The notes beneath the pieces are model-generated. The model did no database searches. It was given only the letters and a program-made list of their open reading frames with translations, and was not told the DNA's origin. A program made the translations under genes and the position numbers. A stretch of DNA of 64,000 nucleotides. It comes from JAXMBN01 sp046349875 (GTDB taxonomy: Bacteria > Planctomycetota > Planctomycetia > Pirellulales > Pirellulaceae). Positions 17,454-26,325 of the stretch are shown here, in pieces. The stretch spans positions 62,001 through 126,000 of the forward strand of contig JAXMBN010000015.1 of the NCBI GenBank assembly GCA_046349875.1. The letters run 5' to 3'. Position 1 is the first letter of the stretch. Each line of letters begins with the position of its first letter.

Positions 17454-18434
17454 ATGAAGACGACGAAGCAATGGCATTCGCGGATCTTGCTTCTGTTGAC
17501 GCTCTGGGTACTGGTATGCTCGAGTGGAGCTACATGCATTCGTCGCAACAATGTGAGCGAGTTCGCTCCTCCTGTTTTGTTCAATGCACCTCCCACGATA
17601 CAACAATTGTCCGATGCCTTGAATCGTTCTCGCGAAATTCGCGAGCTTCAGTCGAACACGGTTTCCATTCGAATGGAAGGTGTTCCGGCCTTGCAACATT
17701 CGTCACTGTTTTGGCAAAGGCAGAAGAATTTTCGCCTTCGCGCGGGAGTCACTTCGTTCACTGGAACCGATTTCGATCTAGGAAGCAATGATCAGGTCTT
17801 TTGGATGGCGGTGCGACAAGGGGTGACGCCCGACCTTTTCTATGCAAGTCACGAGCAATTCGATCAACAATTGCAACGCCAAGAGCTTCCAGTATCACCT
17901 CTTTGGTTAGTGGAAGCGCTGGGGATCATCGAATTGGATCCCTATGCTCTCGCCGAGAATCCGCAAATGCGGGCCGACGGTATGGTCGAGTTAACCACGA
18001 TGGTACCTCTCCCTGCTGGCACGTTTGTACGAACGGTCGTGGTAGACCCAAAGTATGGAACGGTGAAGCAGGTCATGCTACGCGATCCAACGCGCAAGTT
18101 GCTGGCCAGTTCTCAAATGAGTCAGCATCAATACTACAGTTCTGTGCAGTATTCGTTGCCGCATCAAGTTCAGATTCAACTCATCCCAACCGGGAAGCCT
18201 CCTTTGAACATGGTGATCGATATCGGCCACTACATGGTCAATTCCACGGAAGGAACCGATCCGACGCGATATGTCATGCCCGATCTACGAGGGTACAACG
18301 CCGTCGATCTTATTCAGCTCGGACGAGGATCATCCTATGGGGCTGCACCGATGGTACCAGCCTATCCTCCGCAAAACGCTGCAGCACCAGCCGTGTCCTA
18401 TCGAGGCTTTGAAGCTCCAACACTCTTTCGCTAG
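17454..18434 (+). CDS. Exported conserved protein, LolA-like size and build
   Basis: A 326-residue protein. An N-terminal hydrophobic segment (LLLLTLWVLVCSSGATC) is a Sec signal; the cysteine at its end lacks a clean lipobox, so lipidation is uncertain. The body has alternating strands (TVSIRMEGVPALQHSSLFWQ, FRLRAGVTSFTGTDFDLGSN, DQVFWMAVRQG). These recall the outer-membrane lipoprotein-sorting (LolA/LolB-like) fold seen in similar planctomycete proteins. The C-terminus is rich in Pro and Ala (YPPQNAAAPAVSYRG). It follows the hypothetical gene at 16944 closely. A role in lipoprotein handling is a guess from fold-like pattern only. Confidence 0.65.
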   Translation: MKTTKQWHSRILLLLTLWVLVCSSGATCIRRNNVSEFAPPVLFNAPPTIQQLSDALNRSREIRELQSNTVSIRMEGVPALQHSSLFWQRQKNFRLRAGVTSFTGTDFDLGSNDQVFWMAVRQGVTPDLFYASHEQFDQQLQRQELPVSPLWLVEALGIIELDPYALAENPQMRADGMVELTTMVPLPAGTFVRTVVVDPKYGTVKQVMLRDPTRKLLASSQMSQHQYYSSVQYSLPHQVQIQLIPTGKPPLNMVIDIGHYMVNSTEGTDPTRYVMPDLRGYNAVDLIQLGRGSSYGAAPMVPAYPPQNAAAPAVSYRGFEAPTLFR

Positions 18435-18444
18435 TGTCTTCTTG

Positions 18445-18464
18445 GAATTGGCTCGAGCCAATTC
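18445..18464. terminator. 20-bp perfect palindrome between convergent genes
   Basis: GAATTGGCTC followed directly by its reverse complement GAGCCAATTC. As RNA it folds into an 8-bp stem with a 4-nt loop. It lies 10 bases after the stop of the gene ending at 18434 and before the end of the complementary sulfatase remnant. No T tract is present, so a protein-binding site is also possible. Confidence 0.45.
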
Positions 18465-18506
18465 ACGCAATCGGTTTCGATCCACTTGCGGACACGGCTC
18501 GCTGTT

Positions 18507-19960
18507 CTAGTTGGTCGCTTGAGTGGTCGCCATTGAGCGGAATGTCTTAAGCAATGGGTCCTGCGTTTGGAGCATGTGGTCTTCGAGACGTTTGCGATAA
18601 AGTTGAATCGTTTCTCGATAATGTGGGTCCGCAATTCGATTGATGCGTTCATCAGGATCCATCTCGAGATCAAAGAACTGCTCTGTTTCCCCCACGACTA
18701 ATTGCTGAACACGCTGTTTGAGTTGAGACGTTGCATCGGGTGCTTGGGAAGCTTTCGACATAGCATTGAACGTCCGGCCACTCATCGCTTCGACTCGGAA
18801 GTCTGGCTGACCCGTGGGCCAAGCATGGAATTGATCGGCGAATTTTTCGGAACGAACATTCGCCACCAGCTGCGGAAAGCTCTTGCCGCTGCTCACCGTG
18901 TTGACGTAACGACAAAATCCCTATCTGGCTGAGTCTTTCCATGCAGCAAAGGAGTCCACGAACGTCCGCTCAATTCGGATGGATAGGGGGAGTTTGAGGA
19001 TGTCGAGCAATGTGGGCAGGATGTCGACGCTCGTGACCCATTCTTGATGGGTCGGTATTCGGGCATGCCCGGCCATCGAATTAGTACAGGAGACCACGTG
19101 CCGTTGCGATAGACGGTGGCTTTGAAAAAGGAAATGACATGCCATGATCAGAAAGAAACAGCACGAGCGTCGATTCGGAAAGACCAGATCGCTGTAAGGC
19201 CATCATCGCTTCACCGAAGGATGCATCGAATCGTCGAATGCTCGAATAGTACTCTGCCACTTCCCGTCGCACTTCTGGCAGATCTTCAAGAAAAGATGGC
19301 ACCGTTATCTCATCAACGGAAACCATGGGCAAAGAATGATCCGCTTCCTGTTGGTTGGCTCGCTTCTTTCCTTGGTTGTTCGGCGTTTTCGTTGCATCCT
19401 CATTCGTTCGAAAGGGACGATGAGGATCGGTGATGTTGGCATTAATGAAGAAGGGAAGGTGCAGATCCTTGGCTTCTTGAATGCACTGCTGCAAATGCTC
19501 ACCAAAGAGTTTGGGATTCTTTCCTGATCCTGTGAACTTGCTATGCCACGGGAACGACTCATCCGGTTTCATATGAGGATGCTTGTCGATAACGGCCGTA
19601 TACCAACCCGCATCGCGCAAGATCTTGGTCAATGTCGGAACTCCTGGGCGAATCGGTTGAAAACCAAGAGCCCCGTTTCGATGAGGAACCAAACCGGCTC
19701 TTGGGTGAAGGCCGATCGTCCAGGCTGGCAAATTGGAACGGTCACGTGATGATGAACGAATCGGTGAGCGGTCCGTGCAACCATCCAGATTAGGCGTTAG
19801 ATGGAATTGGTTTCCCATCCATCCCGAGTGAATCGGTATTCATATCGTCGGCAGTGACGAGCAGCACGTTCCATTTCTCGTCCGCATTCGTCCTAGTGAA
19901 AAGAGCTGCAAGTACGAAGAACAAGAAGAGTCCCACTTGGAATCGACGGCAAGTTTGCAT
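18507..19960 (-). pseudogene. Sulfatase, multiply frameshifted
   Basis: A secreted sulfatase reads from ATG 19960. MQTCRRFQVGLFLFFVLAAL is the signal peptide, then EKWNVLLVTADDMNTDSLG is the metal-binding segment. The frame then changes: TPNLDGC (near 19795), AHRFVHHHVTVPICQPGRSA in another (near 19720-19765, holding the expected CxPxR formylglycine motif), and LGFQPIRPGVPTLTKILRDA (from 19670). The middle part down to LVLFLSDHGMSFPFSK (about 19110) is intact. Then come EWVTSVDILPTLLDILKL (about 19045-18992) and SSGKSFPQLVANVRSEKFAD to TQATN in further frames, ending at 18507. At least five indels are required. The sequence resembles planctomycete N-sulfoglucosamine sulfohydrolase-like enzymes. 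As written it could not yield a whole enzyme. Confidence 0.82.
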
Positions 19961-20146
19961 GACGCTTCAAATCCTTAAGAAGTCACTCCAACGCATTGAT
20001 TTACCGACGACGGGATCGGGTACGCTTGAGTGAGGGGCGTTGGAGGGTGTTTGGAAATTGTACTTGATTTTGTTTGAAGATGCTTATCGAAGTTGACCTG
20101 CTCGGTGGCTGTTGATTTGCGATCTGTTCGACACGAGTGTGATCGT

Positions 20147-21025
20147 ATGCGACCGTTGCACTCAAAATTGGGTTGGGGTTCCCTCTGGGCCACGTTGATG
20201 ATTCTCGGAAACCTCCATGTGGCTGGCTTGATTATCAACATCAATTACACGGGTGATGCTCAGTACCAATCCTACTTTACGGATGCGAAAGCTTTTTGGG
20301 AAAGCAAGTTGTCAGGATACCAGAATGGTGTGGTTGTGTCGCGCACCTCTGGGAGCAGTTGGGGCATCGGTCAAACGATGACGGGCTTGACGATCAATGC
20401 TTCGGTCAAAAACATCGACAATGCGGTGGAATACTTGGGCAAGCAGGTTGGACAGAAGCAATCAGGAGATCGCCCAAATTGATTAGCAACCGATGGAATC
20501 ATGGAATTTGATTCTTCGGATATCACAGGGCTCGTGAATGCCGGTCTATTCGATGACGTCATTCTCCATGAGATGGCGCACGTCATGGGCTTTGGAACCC
20601 TTGACAGACAATGGCGTCTATCTTAATAACTCGGGCGAGTTCACGGGTGCGTTTGCGACTGCTGCATGGCAATCCGAATTCGGCCAAACGGGAACGCCCA
20701 ACGTAGAACTAGGTGGTGGAGCTGGAACCGCGAATGGACACTGGAACGAAGTGGATGGTGGCGCAGGAGCAACGGGAATCACTAACGCTCAAGGTCGTGA
20801 TATGCGAGACGAGGTGCTTATGACGGGTTGGCTCAATTCAACAACCCCTTTGTCAGTAACATGACCATTCAGTCGTTCCGTGATATTGGTTTTACGATCA
20901 CTGCGGTTCCAGAGCCAACGTCCCTTTCTTTGGCTGGTTTTTCGGCCGTGGCTTTCTTGGGATCTCGCGTTTGGCGCAAACGCCGACCCCCAGCCTTCCG
21001 CAGAATGAATTTTGGCGAAAGCTAG
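20147..21025 (+). pseudogene. Leishmanolysin-like (M8) metalloprotease with PEP-CTERM tail, frameshifted
   Basis: From ATG 20147 a signal-like segment (LWATLMILGNLHVAGLIINI) leads into a secreted domain that stops at 20482. It continues in a second frame with MEFDSSDITGLVNAGLFDD and the zinc motif HEMAHVMGFGTL (20502-20606). A third frame has TDNGVYLNNSGEFTGAFATA, a GHW that could give the third zinc ligand, and the Met-turn-like LMTGWLNS (to about 20843). A fourth ends in VPEPTSLSLAGFSAV plus an Arg/Lys-rich tail at 21025, a clear PEP-CTERM sorting signal. HExxHxxGF plus HW and LMTG matches the M8/leishmanolysin-like pattern. Three indels are enough to explain the breaks. An intact version would be an exported, surface-processed protease. 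Confidence 0.8.
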
Positions 21026-21070
21026 GAATCTCAAACCCCTTGCCGCAATCACGCACAAAGGGATTCCTTT

Positions 21071-21078
21071 GGTACAAT
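21071..21078 (+). promoter_or_regulatory. Possible extended -10 promoter element
   Basis: TTTGGTACAATGAG gives an extended -10 of the form TGnTACAAT about 40 bases before the ATG at 21118. No good -35 at normal spacing is visible. It fits a promoter for the propeller-amine oxidase gene pair that follows. Confidence 0.35.
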
Positions 21079-21117
21079 GAGCACTTGCTAGTGGCTCATT
21101 CGACTAAAGGAATTGAT

Positions 21118-22448
21118 ATGAATACCAAATTTCTTCGCTCGCTGCTGAGCGTTGCTCTCTGGGGAACGATTTCTGCGGCGACATTTTTGCGGAGACTGGC
21201 CTCAATGGAACGGACTCATCGCGATGGTGTGATTGAGGGAAGCTGGTTGGATCACCGAGATTCCGAAGGATGGTCTCCGGAAACTCGGTCCGCGCCGGTT
21301 GCCGGCGGCTATTCAGGACCTGCCGTTGCCAAAGCGCGAGTCTACGTATCCGACTTTGTCCGCAAGGAAGGTACGAGCACCAACAATCCGGGGGCTCGAG
21401 ATCAGCTGTCAGGCGAGGAGCGGATCCACTGCTTCGACGAGAAGACCGGGAAAGAGCTTTGGAGTTTTTCAGAAGATCGAAAGTACGCTCTATCCTACGC
21501 CGCTGGGTCAGCAAGTGTGACACCGACCATCGATGATGGGCTGGTTTATTTCCAAGGTGCAGAAGGCCATTTGATCTGCCTGAATGCAAGCGATGGAAAG
21601 CTCGTGCGGAACGTGATCTCAAGACCGATTACCAAACCGAAGCTCCAATCTGGGGCTACTCTTCAGCACCGTTGATCTTGGGCCAACAATTGATTTGCTT
21701 GGCAGGAGGCAAGGGAAGCATCGTTGTTTCGCTGGATAAGAAAACGGGCAAAGAAATTTGGAAAGCCTTGTCAGCAAGTGAGACGGGGTATTGCCCGCCG
21801 ACGCTGATCCGTGCCGCCAATGTCGATCAGCTGTTGATATGGGATGCCGACAACCTCAATGCGCTCGAACCTACGAGTGGCAAAGTACTTTGGAGTCAAC
21901 CTCTGCAGGCCAAGTATGGAATGTCGATCGCAGCCCCCGTCATTCAAGGCGACAAGCTTTTCGTGAGCGGCATCGGTGAAGTCGGTGCACTGTTTGAACT
22001 GGATCGATCCAAGCCAGGTGCCACGGTTCTTTGGAAGGGAACACCCAAAACGGCTTTGTATTCCGCCAACACGACGCCCGTTATCGATGGTGACTACATC
22101 TATGGTTGCGATTGCGGCAAGGGTAGTTTTGTATGCGCGAAGTTATCCGATGGCACGCGGATGTGGGAGTCGATGCTTCCAACGGCCGGTGGTGAACGTC
22201 GCGCTAGCCATGGCACGGCGTTTATCAACAAACTTGGCAAGAATTATCTGCTATTCAGTGAAACCGGCAACTTGATCCTCGCCAATCTGAATCCGGAAAA
22301 ATACGAAGAGCTTGGACGAACGAACGTCATCAAGCCTACCAATGATTGTTTTGGAAGAGCAGTCGTATGGTCGTATCCCGCTTATGCCAATCAGTGTCTC
22401 TTCGTTCGCAATGACGAAGAAGTCGTTTGTTATTCGCTTGCGAAGTAG
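21118..22448 (+). pseudogene. PQQ-like beta-propeller repeat protein, frameshifted in its first half
   Basis: ATG 21118 starts a signal peptide (KFLRSLLSVALWGTISAA). The propeller then reads across frames: THRDGVI (21210 on), REAGWITEIPKDGLRKLG (21236 on), and PVAGGYSGPAVAKARVYVSD (from about 21300). That frame runs on to GEERIHCFDEKTGKELWSF and HLICLNASDGK. Near 21600 it shifts again to ERDLKTDYQTEAPIWGYSSA. From about 21672 the rest is intact, ending DEEVVCYSLAK. Repeats such as CFDEKTGKELW and SLDKKTGKEIW are typical blades of the PQQ-like (outer-membrane BamB-like) propeller. At least three indels are needed. It lies 8 bases before the amine oxidase-like gene, as in an operon. Confidence 0.82.
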
Positions 22449-22456
22449 AGATATCG

Positions 22457-23728
22457 ATGAGTACCGTTGTCGGGTGTCGCGCCACGATCGTGGGGCTAGT
22501 GATTGCATGGGGATGGAGCGGAGGGATTTCGCCATCCCCACTCTGCGCGCAGGATACAACCGATGCCACCAAATCTCAGATGGCCATTACTCAGGGACCA
22601 CCCGATGTGAAGGCAGGCCAATTCATGGAGTGGGAAGGCTGGACCTTTCGGTGGCAGTTTCGTGATATCGAAGGACTGATGCTAACCGACTTGCATTTTC
22701 GTGGACGAAAGGTTCTCAAGTCGATCAACTTGGCCGAGATCTACGTCCCCTATGCAACAGGTTGGCCACGACCAGAAGATTTTGCTCTGGGAGGCTTCAA
22801 GGCCAATCCTATGCCCCTGTTGATTGGCCGCGATTGCAATGCACCCAATGGAGGCTGTCGTGCATTCAACCGTGATGGAACAGCCGCATCGGGAAAACAT
22901 GCCGATGTGATGATACACGAAGAATCGACAGGATTTTTGTATGCCGGAACGCGGGGCCGAGCGGCCGGAAAGATGTTGGTGCTCTGGTCGATGGCCCACT
23001 TTCCGGGCCCCTTCGATGGTTACACCTATGTCATTCGATGGAAACTTCGTTCGGATGGAGCGATCTGTGCCGATGTCGGCGCGACGGGAGGTCTCCAGCA
23101 TTTGAATGTGGGTGAAGGTACCAACAAAGGTATCGTGGTTGGAAACGATGAAGATGGAAACGAGATCTTCGCGCCATCCCATATTCACAATTTCTATTTT
23201 AGGATCGACTTCGATATCGATGGTGCCGAAGGAAATGTGGCCGAAGAGTTTAGTTATGAACTCGATGGTGATGATCCAACCAAGGCAACAGCCATTTGGC
23301 GACCGTTTGAGTTTGAGCGAGGACGAGTGCTCAGTGAAAATGTATTTCGATCTTGGCGCGTCAAGAATCCCAATTCTGTCAATGCGCAAGGACATCCTCG
23401 ATCGTATCATCTTTTGCCGGGTGGCCATGGAGCATGGAAGGATGGACTTCCCAATCCTGTATTAAAAGGTGACTTCTTTATCACCAAGTTTCACCCCAAA
23501 GAATTTCCTTATACGCTCGAGGATCGTACGCGGATGTTGGAGGCTTTGACGAAGTATTTGGATAATGCAGAGCCTGTGCTTGGGGCGGATGTGGTCGCTT
23601 GGTATCGCTTGTCGTTCGCGCATCATCCGCGATCCGAGGATTGGATGGACCAACCCATTGTTTGGCATGGATTTGAAATTATCCCGCGCGATTTTTTGGA
23701 CCAAAGTCCTCTGCAAGCGACTCCATAA
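22457..23728 (+). CDS. Copper amine oxidase homologue with altered active site
   Basis: A 423-residue exported protein. ATG 22457 gives a Sec signal ending near PLCAQ. By eye it follows copper amine oxidase through the catalytic domain: WTFRWQFRDIEGLMLTDLHF, AEIYVPYATGWP, VMIHEESTGFLYAG, RSDGAICADVGATGG, the copper-ligand pair H242-x-H244 in SHIHNFYFRIDFDIDG, and the third ligand at H389 in AHHPRSEDW. Family enzymes turn a Tyr in N-Y-D/E into topaquinone and use an Asp base. Here the matching positions look like G-Y189-T and Ala110 (DFALGG, where others have YFDTGEY). Copper binding seems kept and amine oxidation doubtful. It lacks the N-terminal domains of larger members. It probably shares a transcript with the propeller gene 8 bases upstream. 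Confidence 0.8.
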   Translation: MSTVVGCRATIVGLVIAWGWSGGISPSPLCAQDTTDATKSQMAITQGPPDVKAGQFMEWEGWTFRWQFRDIEGLMLTDLHFRGRKVLKSINLAEIYVPYATGWPRPEDFALGGFKANPMPLLIGRDCNAPNGGCRAFNRDGTAASGKHADVMIHEESTGFLYAGTRGRAAGKMLVLWSMAHFPGPFDGYTYVIRWKLRSDGAICADVGATGGLQHLNVGEGTNKGIVVGNDEDGNEIFAPSHIHNFYFRIDFDIDGAEGNVAEEFSYELDGDDPTKATAIWRPFEFERGRVLSENVFRSWRVKNPNSVNAQGHPRSYHLLPGGHGAWKDGLPNPVLKGDFFITKFHPKEFPYTLEDRTRMLEALTKYLDNAEPVLGADVVAWYRLSFAHHPRSEDWMDQPIVWHGFEIIPRDFLDQSPLQATP

Positions 23729-23764
23729 AAGAAACTTAGCAGATACGCGACTTCAGTACCTGAC

Positions 23765-23870
23765 GCGTCAGCAATGGACCGTGTGCTTCACGACCGAAGC
23801 GTCAGCAAGGACCACGCATTTCACAACCCGCAAAGCGTCAGCAAGGACCACGCACTCAAGCAACACTGGC
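23765..23870. repeat. Triplicated GCGTCAGCA repeat of planctomycete intergenic type
   Basis: GCGTCAGCAAGGACCACGCA occurs at 23799 and 23835, with a diverged copy at 23765 (GCGTCAGCAATGGACC). Spacing is 34 and 36 bases, with CACGACC or CACAACCCG between copies. From memory, GCGTCAGC-containing intergenic repeats are common in Rhodopirellula-type genomes. This region has no supported gene. Confidence 0.7.
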
Positions 23871-23888
23871 CCCTCGTCGATCGATGGC

Positions 23889-24404
23889 GATGCCGAGGTC
23901 AACACCAGTCATTTCCTGATTGGGGCAAAAGATTTCGCTGATCTCGACATAGCGTGACTACAATCGTTCATGTGATTCGGATTATCTGTTTCCTGATCTG
24001 GGCACGTCTTTCAGGCCCCAACGATCCGCACAAAGCAGATTCATGTTTTTGCCCCACATGTTTTTGCCCTCTATGTTCGAGCTCAATGCTTGAGGTAGCG
24101 CAGAATAGAGATTCGAGTCGGGAATGGCTTGGTTGTATCAGCCATAACCTGACGCGTCGGGTTGTGATAACAATCACGATGCCGAGGCACGTCTATCACC
24201 TCAGGCATTTCGATTGGGGCAAAAAATGTAGGGCAAAAAATTTCGCTGATCTCGACATAGCGTGACCACAATCGTTCATGTGATTCCGATTATCTATTTA
24301 GATCTTTCGCATATTTCAGGCCCCAGCGGTCCCACTAAGCACATTCATATTTTTGCCCCACATATTATTGCCCTCTATATTCGAGCTCAATGTTTGGAGG
24401 TGGC
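23889..24404. repeat. Two direct copies of a MITE-like element with GGGGCAAAAA inverted ends
   Basis: Copy A (23889-24100) and copy B (24178-24404) are about 85% identical by eye, sharing GATGCCGAGG, TTTCGCTGATCTCGACATAG, CAATCGTTCATGTGATT and TTCGAGCTCAATG. Inside each, the left end carries GGGGCAAAA and the right end carries TTTTTGCCCCACAT. In copy B the ends form an imperfect inverted repeat of about 26 bp (24216-24241 and 24349-24374), enclosing about 110 bp. Copy A has lost about 14 bp of its left arm. No transposase or open reading frame lies inside. Similar GGGGCAAAAA repeats recur, as I recall, between planctomycete genes. The whole 23729-24414 spacer is otherwise free of genes. Confidence 0.7.
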
Positions 24405-24414
24405 TCGCGAATGA

Positions 24415-26027
24415 TTAAGATCGAGCCAGCCACGTTATCCGGCGGCGTCGCGAAATCGAGCCTTCGTTTTCATCGATAGCATCATGCGATTGTAAAGGCG
24501 GTTGGATGGCCCAAAAAGTCTGTCCTGCTGAGCCCGATAACCCTTGATCGGTTCCACCTTCGCCTTCGCCACCTTCCCCGCCACCACCTTCGCCTTGGCT
24601 TGGGCCAAATCGATTGAGATGATTAATGACGATCAAGGCGTCGAGCGGGCTGATCACACCATCACCATTGACATCGATTTGAAATGGTCGATCCGTGGGA
24701 AGGATGATTCCGCTTACTGGCTTGGGGCCATTCAAATTGAGCGCGTTGATGATGAGGAGGGTATCGAGCGGGTGTGACGAGACCATCGGCATTCGTATCC
24801 ACGGGATTGCCGCTATGCCAAACGTTTTCATCATCCATGATCCCGCGGGGTCGAGCTGCGCTTAGCCCGGCGAGGTCGCTTCCACGGTGATGCCTGCTGG
24901 TCGCCAACGCCGTTAGCTAGGCTATCGTCGACCAGTTGGGCCGCAAAATCGACCGAGCTTTCATTGGCGGGTATGATCACCGAACTTGGTATTTGGATCC
25001 GTGGTGATGCAGCGTGTAGCTGAACCAGAATGGCATTCTCGATGTTGGTGTTATTGCGAGTCACTCGCCCCATCACCGTCCCTGCGTTTTCAAAGGCGTA
25101 ACGTAGGGGAAAGGAAAGGCTCAGCGATTCATCATCCGTGACAACCAAATCTTGTGAATCGCCTTCATATCCGACGGCAAATGCCGAGACAATAAAGGTT
25201 CGGCTTCCTTCGAGAATTTGATTATCGATCGCGACATAGTCAAAGGTCGCCGATGCACTTCCGGCGGGAATGACCACGGAGCTTGGAATCTGAAGGCCAC
25301 TTGCAGGATCCACAGTCAACTGTACTGTCAAAGCCGATTCATTGTTCGTATTGCTTCGCAGGACTTTACCAACTCCGCGTCCACCATTTTCGGAGATCGG
25401 ATTCGATTGCAATTGAAGAGCGATTTGTTCGGAGTCGAGGATCTGCATCGGGGCATCGCCATCGATGTATCCCGCAGAGGTCGCGATGAGCGTGATCGAG
25501 CGGGTTCCAGTCAACAAGGCATTGTCGATCGCTTCCAAGGTAAAGCTAGTACTGGAGGCTCCAGCCGGAATCGTTACCGGTCCAGAAATCACTTGAACAG
25601 ATCCATCGGAAGCAGTGATCTGGACTTGGATGGCTTGTTGGATATCAGTATTGGGTCGCGAAACAATGCCTGACGCTTGACCATTCTTTTCGGATATCGT
25701 GGTTGGGCCCACTTGAAGAATCAGCTTTTCATAATCTTCCACGACGATTTCTACTTCGTCGGTCTCAAACGCTAAATTGAGGAGCGCGGATACGTACTCG
25801 TCTGGAGAAGTTCATCCAGCAGCGCATCGTCACGTGCGATGGGAAAGGTAACGGAAGTCTACTGGCGGAATCGTGATGAGGTGATCAACAATCGCTTCCG
25901 TGACGTCGCTGGAGCCGAGCGAGATCTCCATGGCCTCATTCGTATTGCCACTGATGCGGGTGACTGCTGCCAGGATCAAACCCTTTTTCAGACATGGAGC
26001 TTTATTGATTTTGCAAACCGATTGCAA
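24415..26027 (-). pseudogene. Calx-beta repeat protein with C-terminal dockerin-like repeats, decayed and 5'-truncated
   Basis: The remnant reads on the complementary strand. GLILAAVTRISGNTNEAMEI (26000-25835) starts inside a Calx-beta-like repeat, with no upstream repeat or signal peptide. After a frame change near 25800 come three more repeats (to about 24930): ISEKNGQASGIVSRPNTDIQ, ISENGGRGVGKVLRSNTNNE and ENAGTVMGRVTRNNTN. The frame then breaks twice: GITVEATSPG, then IMDDENVWHSGNPVDTNADG, then LDTLLIINALNLNGPKPV. It ends with a dockerin-like calcium loop (DVNGDGVISPLDALIVINHL), a Gly/Glu-rich linker and a short basic tail at 24415. Full proteins of this kind are very large planctomycete surface proteins. 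At least three indels plus loss of the 5' part are needed. Confidence 0.78.
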
Positions 26028-26269
26028 AAAGCTGCCGTTGCTAATTGACCAGCAGCCGACGCTGCGCGCGTTGACCTAACCCTGTCCCGCATTTTGAATG
26101 GAGAGGATGCATAAAGGTGGTAGCCGCTTGGGCTCGGGCTGGATCGCTCCCAACCTGAAGGGGGCAAACCGTCTACCTAGCTTCTTGGATATACCTTTAG
26201 ACCTCAGAGTTCCCGAAAATCGAAGGGGTTTGCTCCGATTCGTGAGATTTCTAGCGATCGCAAAGACGC

Positions 26270-26298
26270 AAAAAAAGGGGAAGCGTTGCCTCCCCTTT
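26270..26298 (-). terminator. Rho-independent terminator of the dihaem cytochrome gene
   Basis: On the complementary strand AAAGGGGA pairs with TCCCCTTT across an 8-10-nt loop, and a run of seven T follows. It sits 28 bases after the stop of the cytochrome gene at 26326. Confidence 0.8.
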
Positions 26299-26325
26299 CG
26301 GTTTTCTCTTCCTGAAAAACTCGAG

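Noticed and set aside
23889..24404. Repeat region considered as a transposon with its own transposase
   Set aside because: The short frames inside (for example 23954-24265) are not protein-like; only non-coding repeats are supported.
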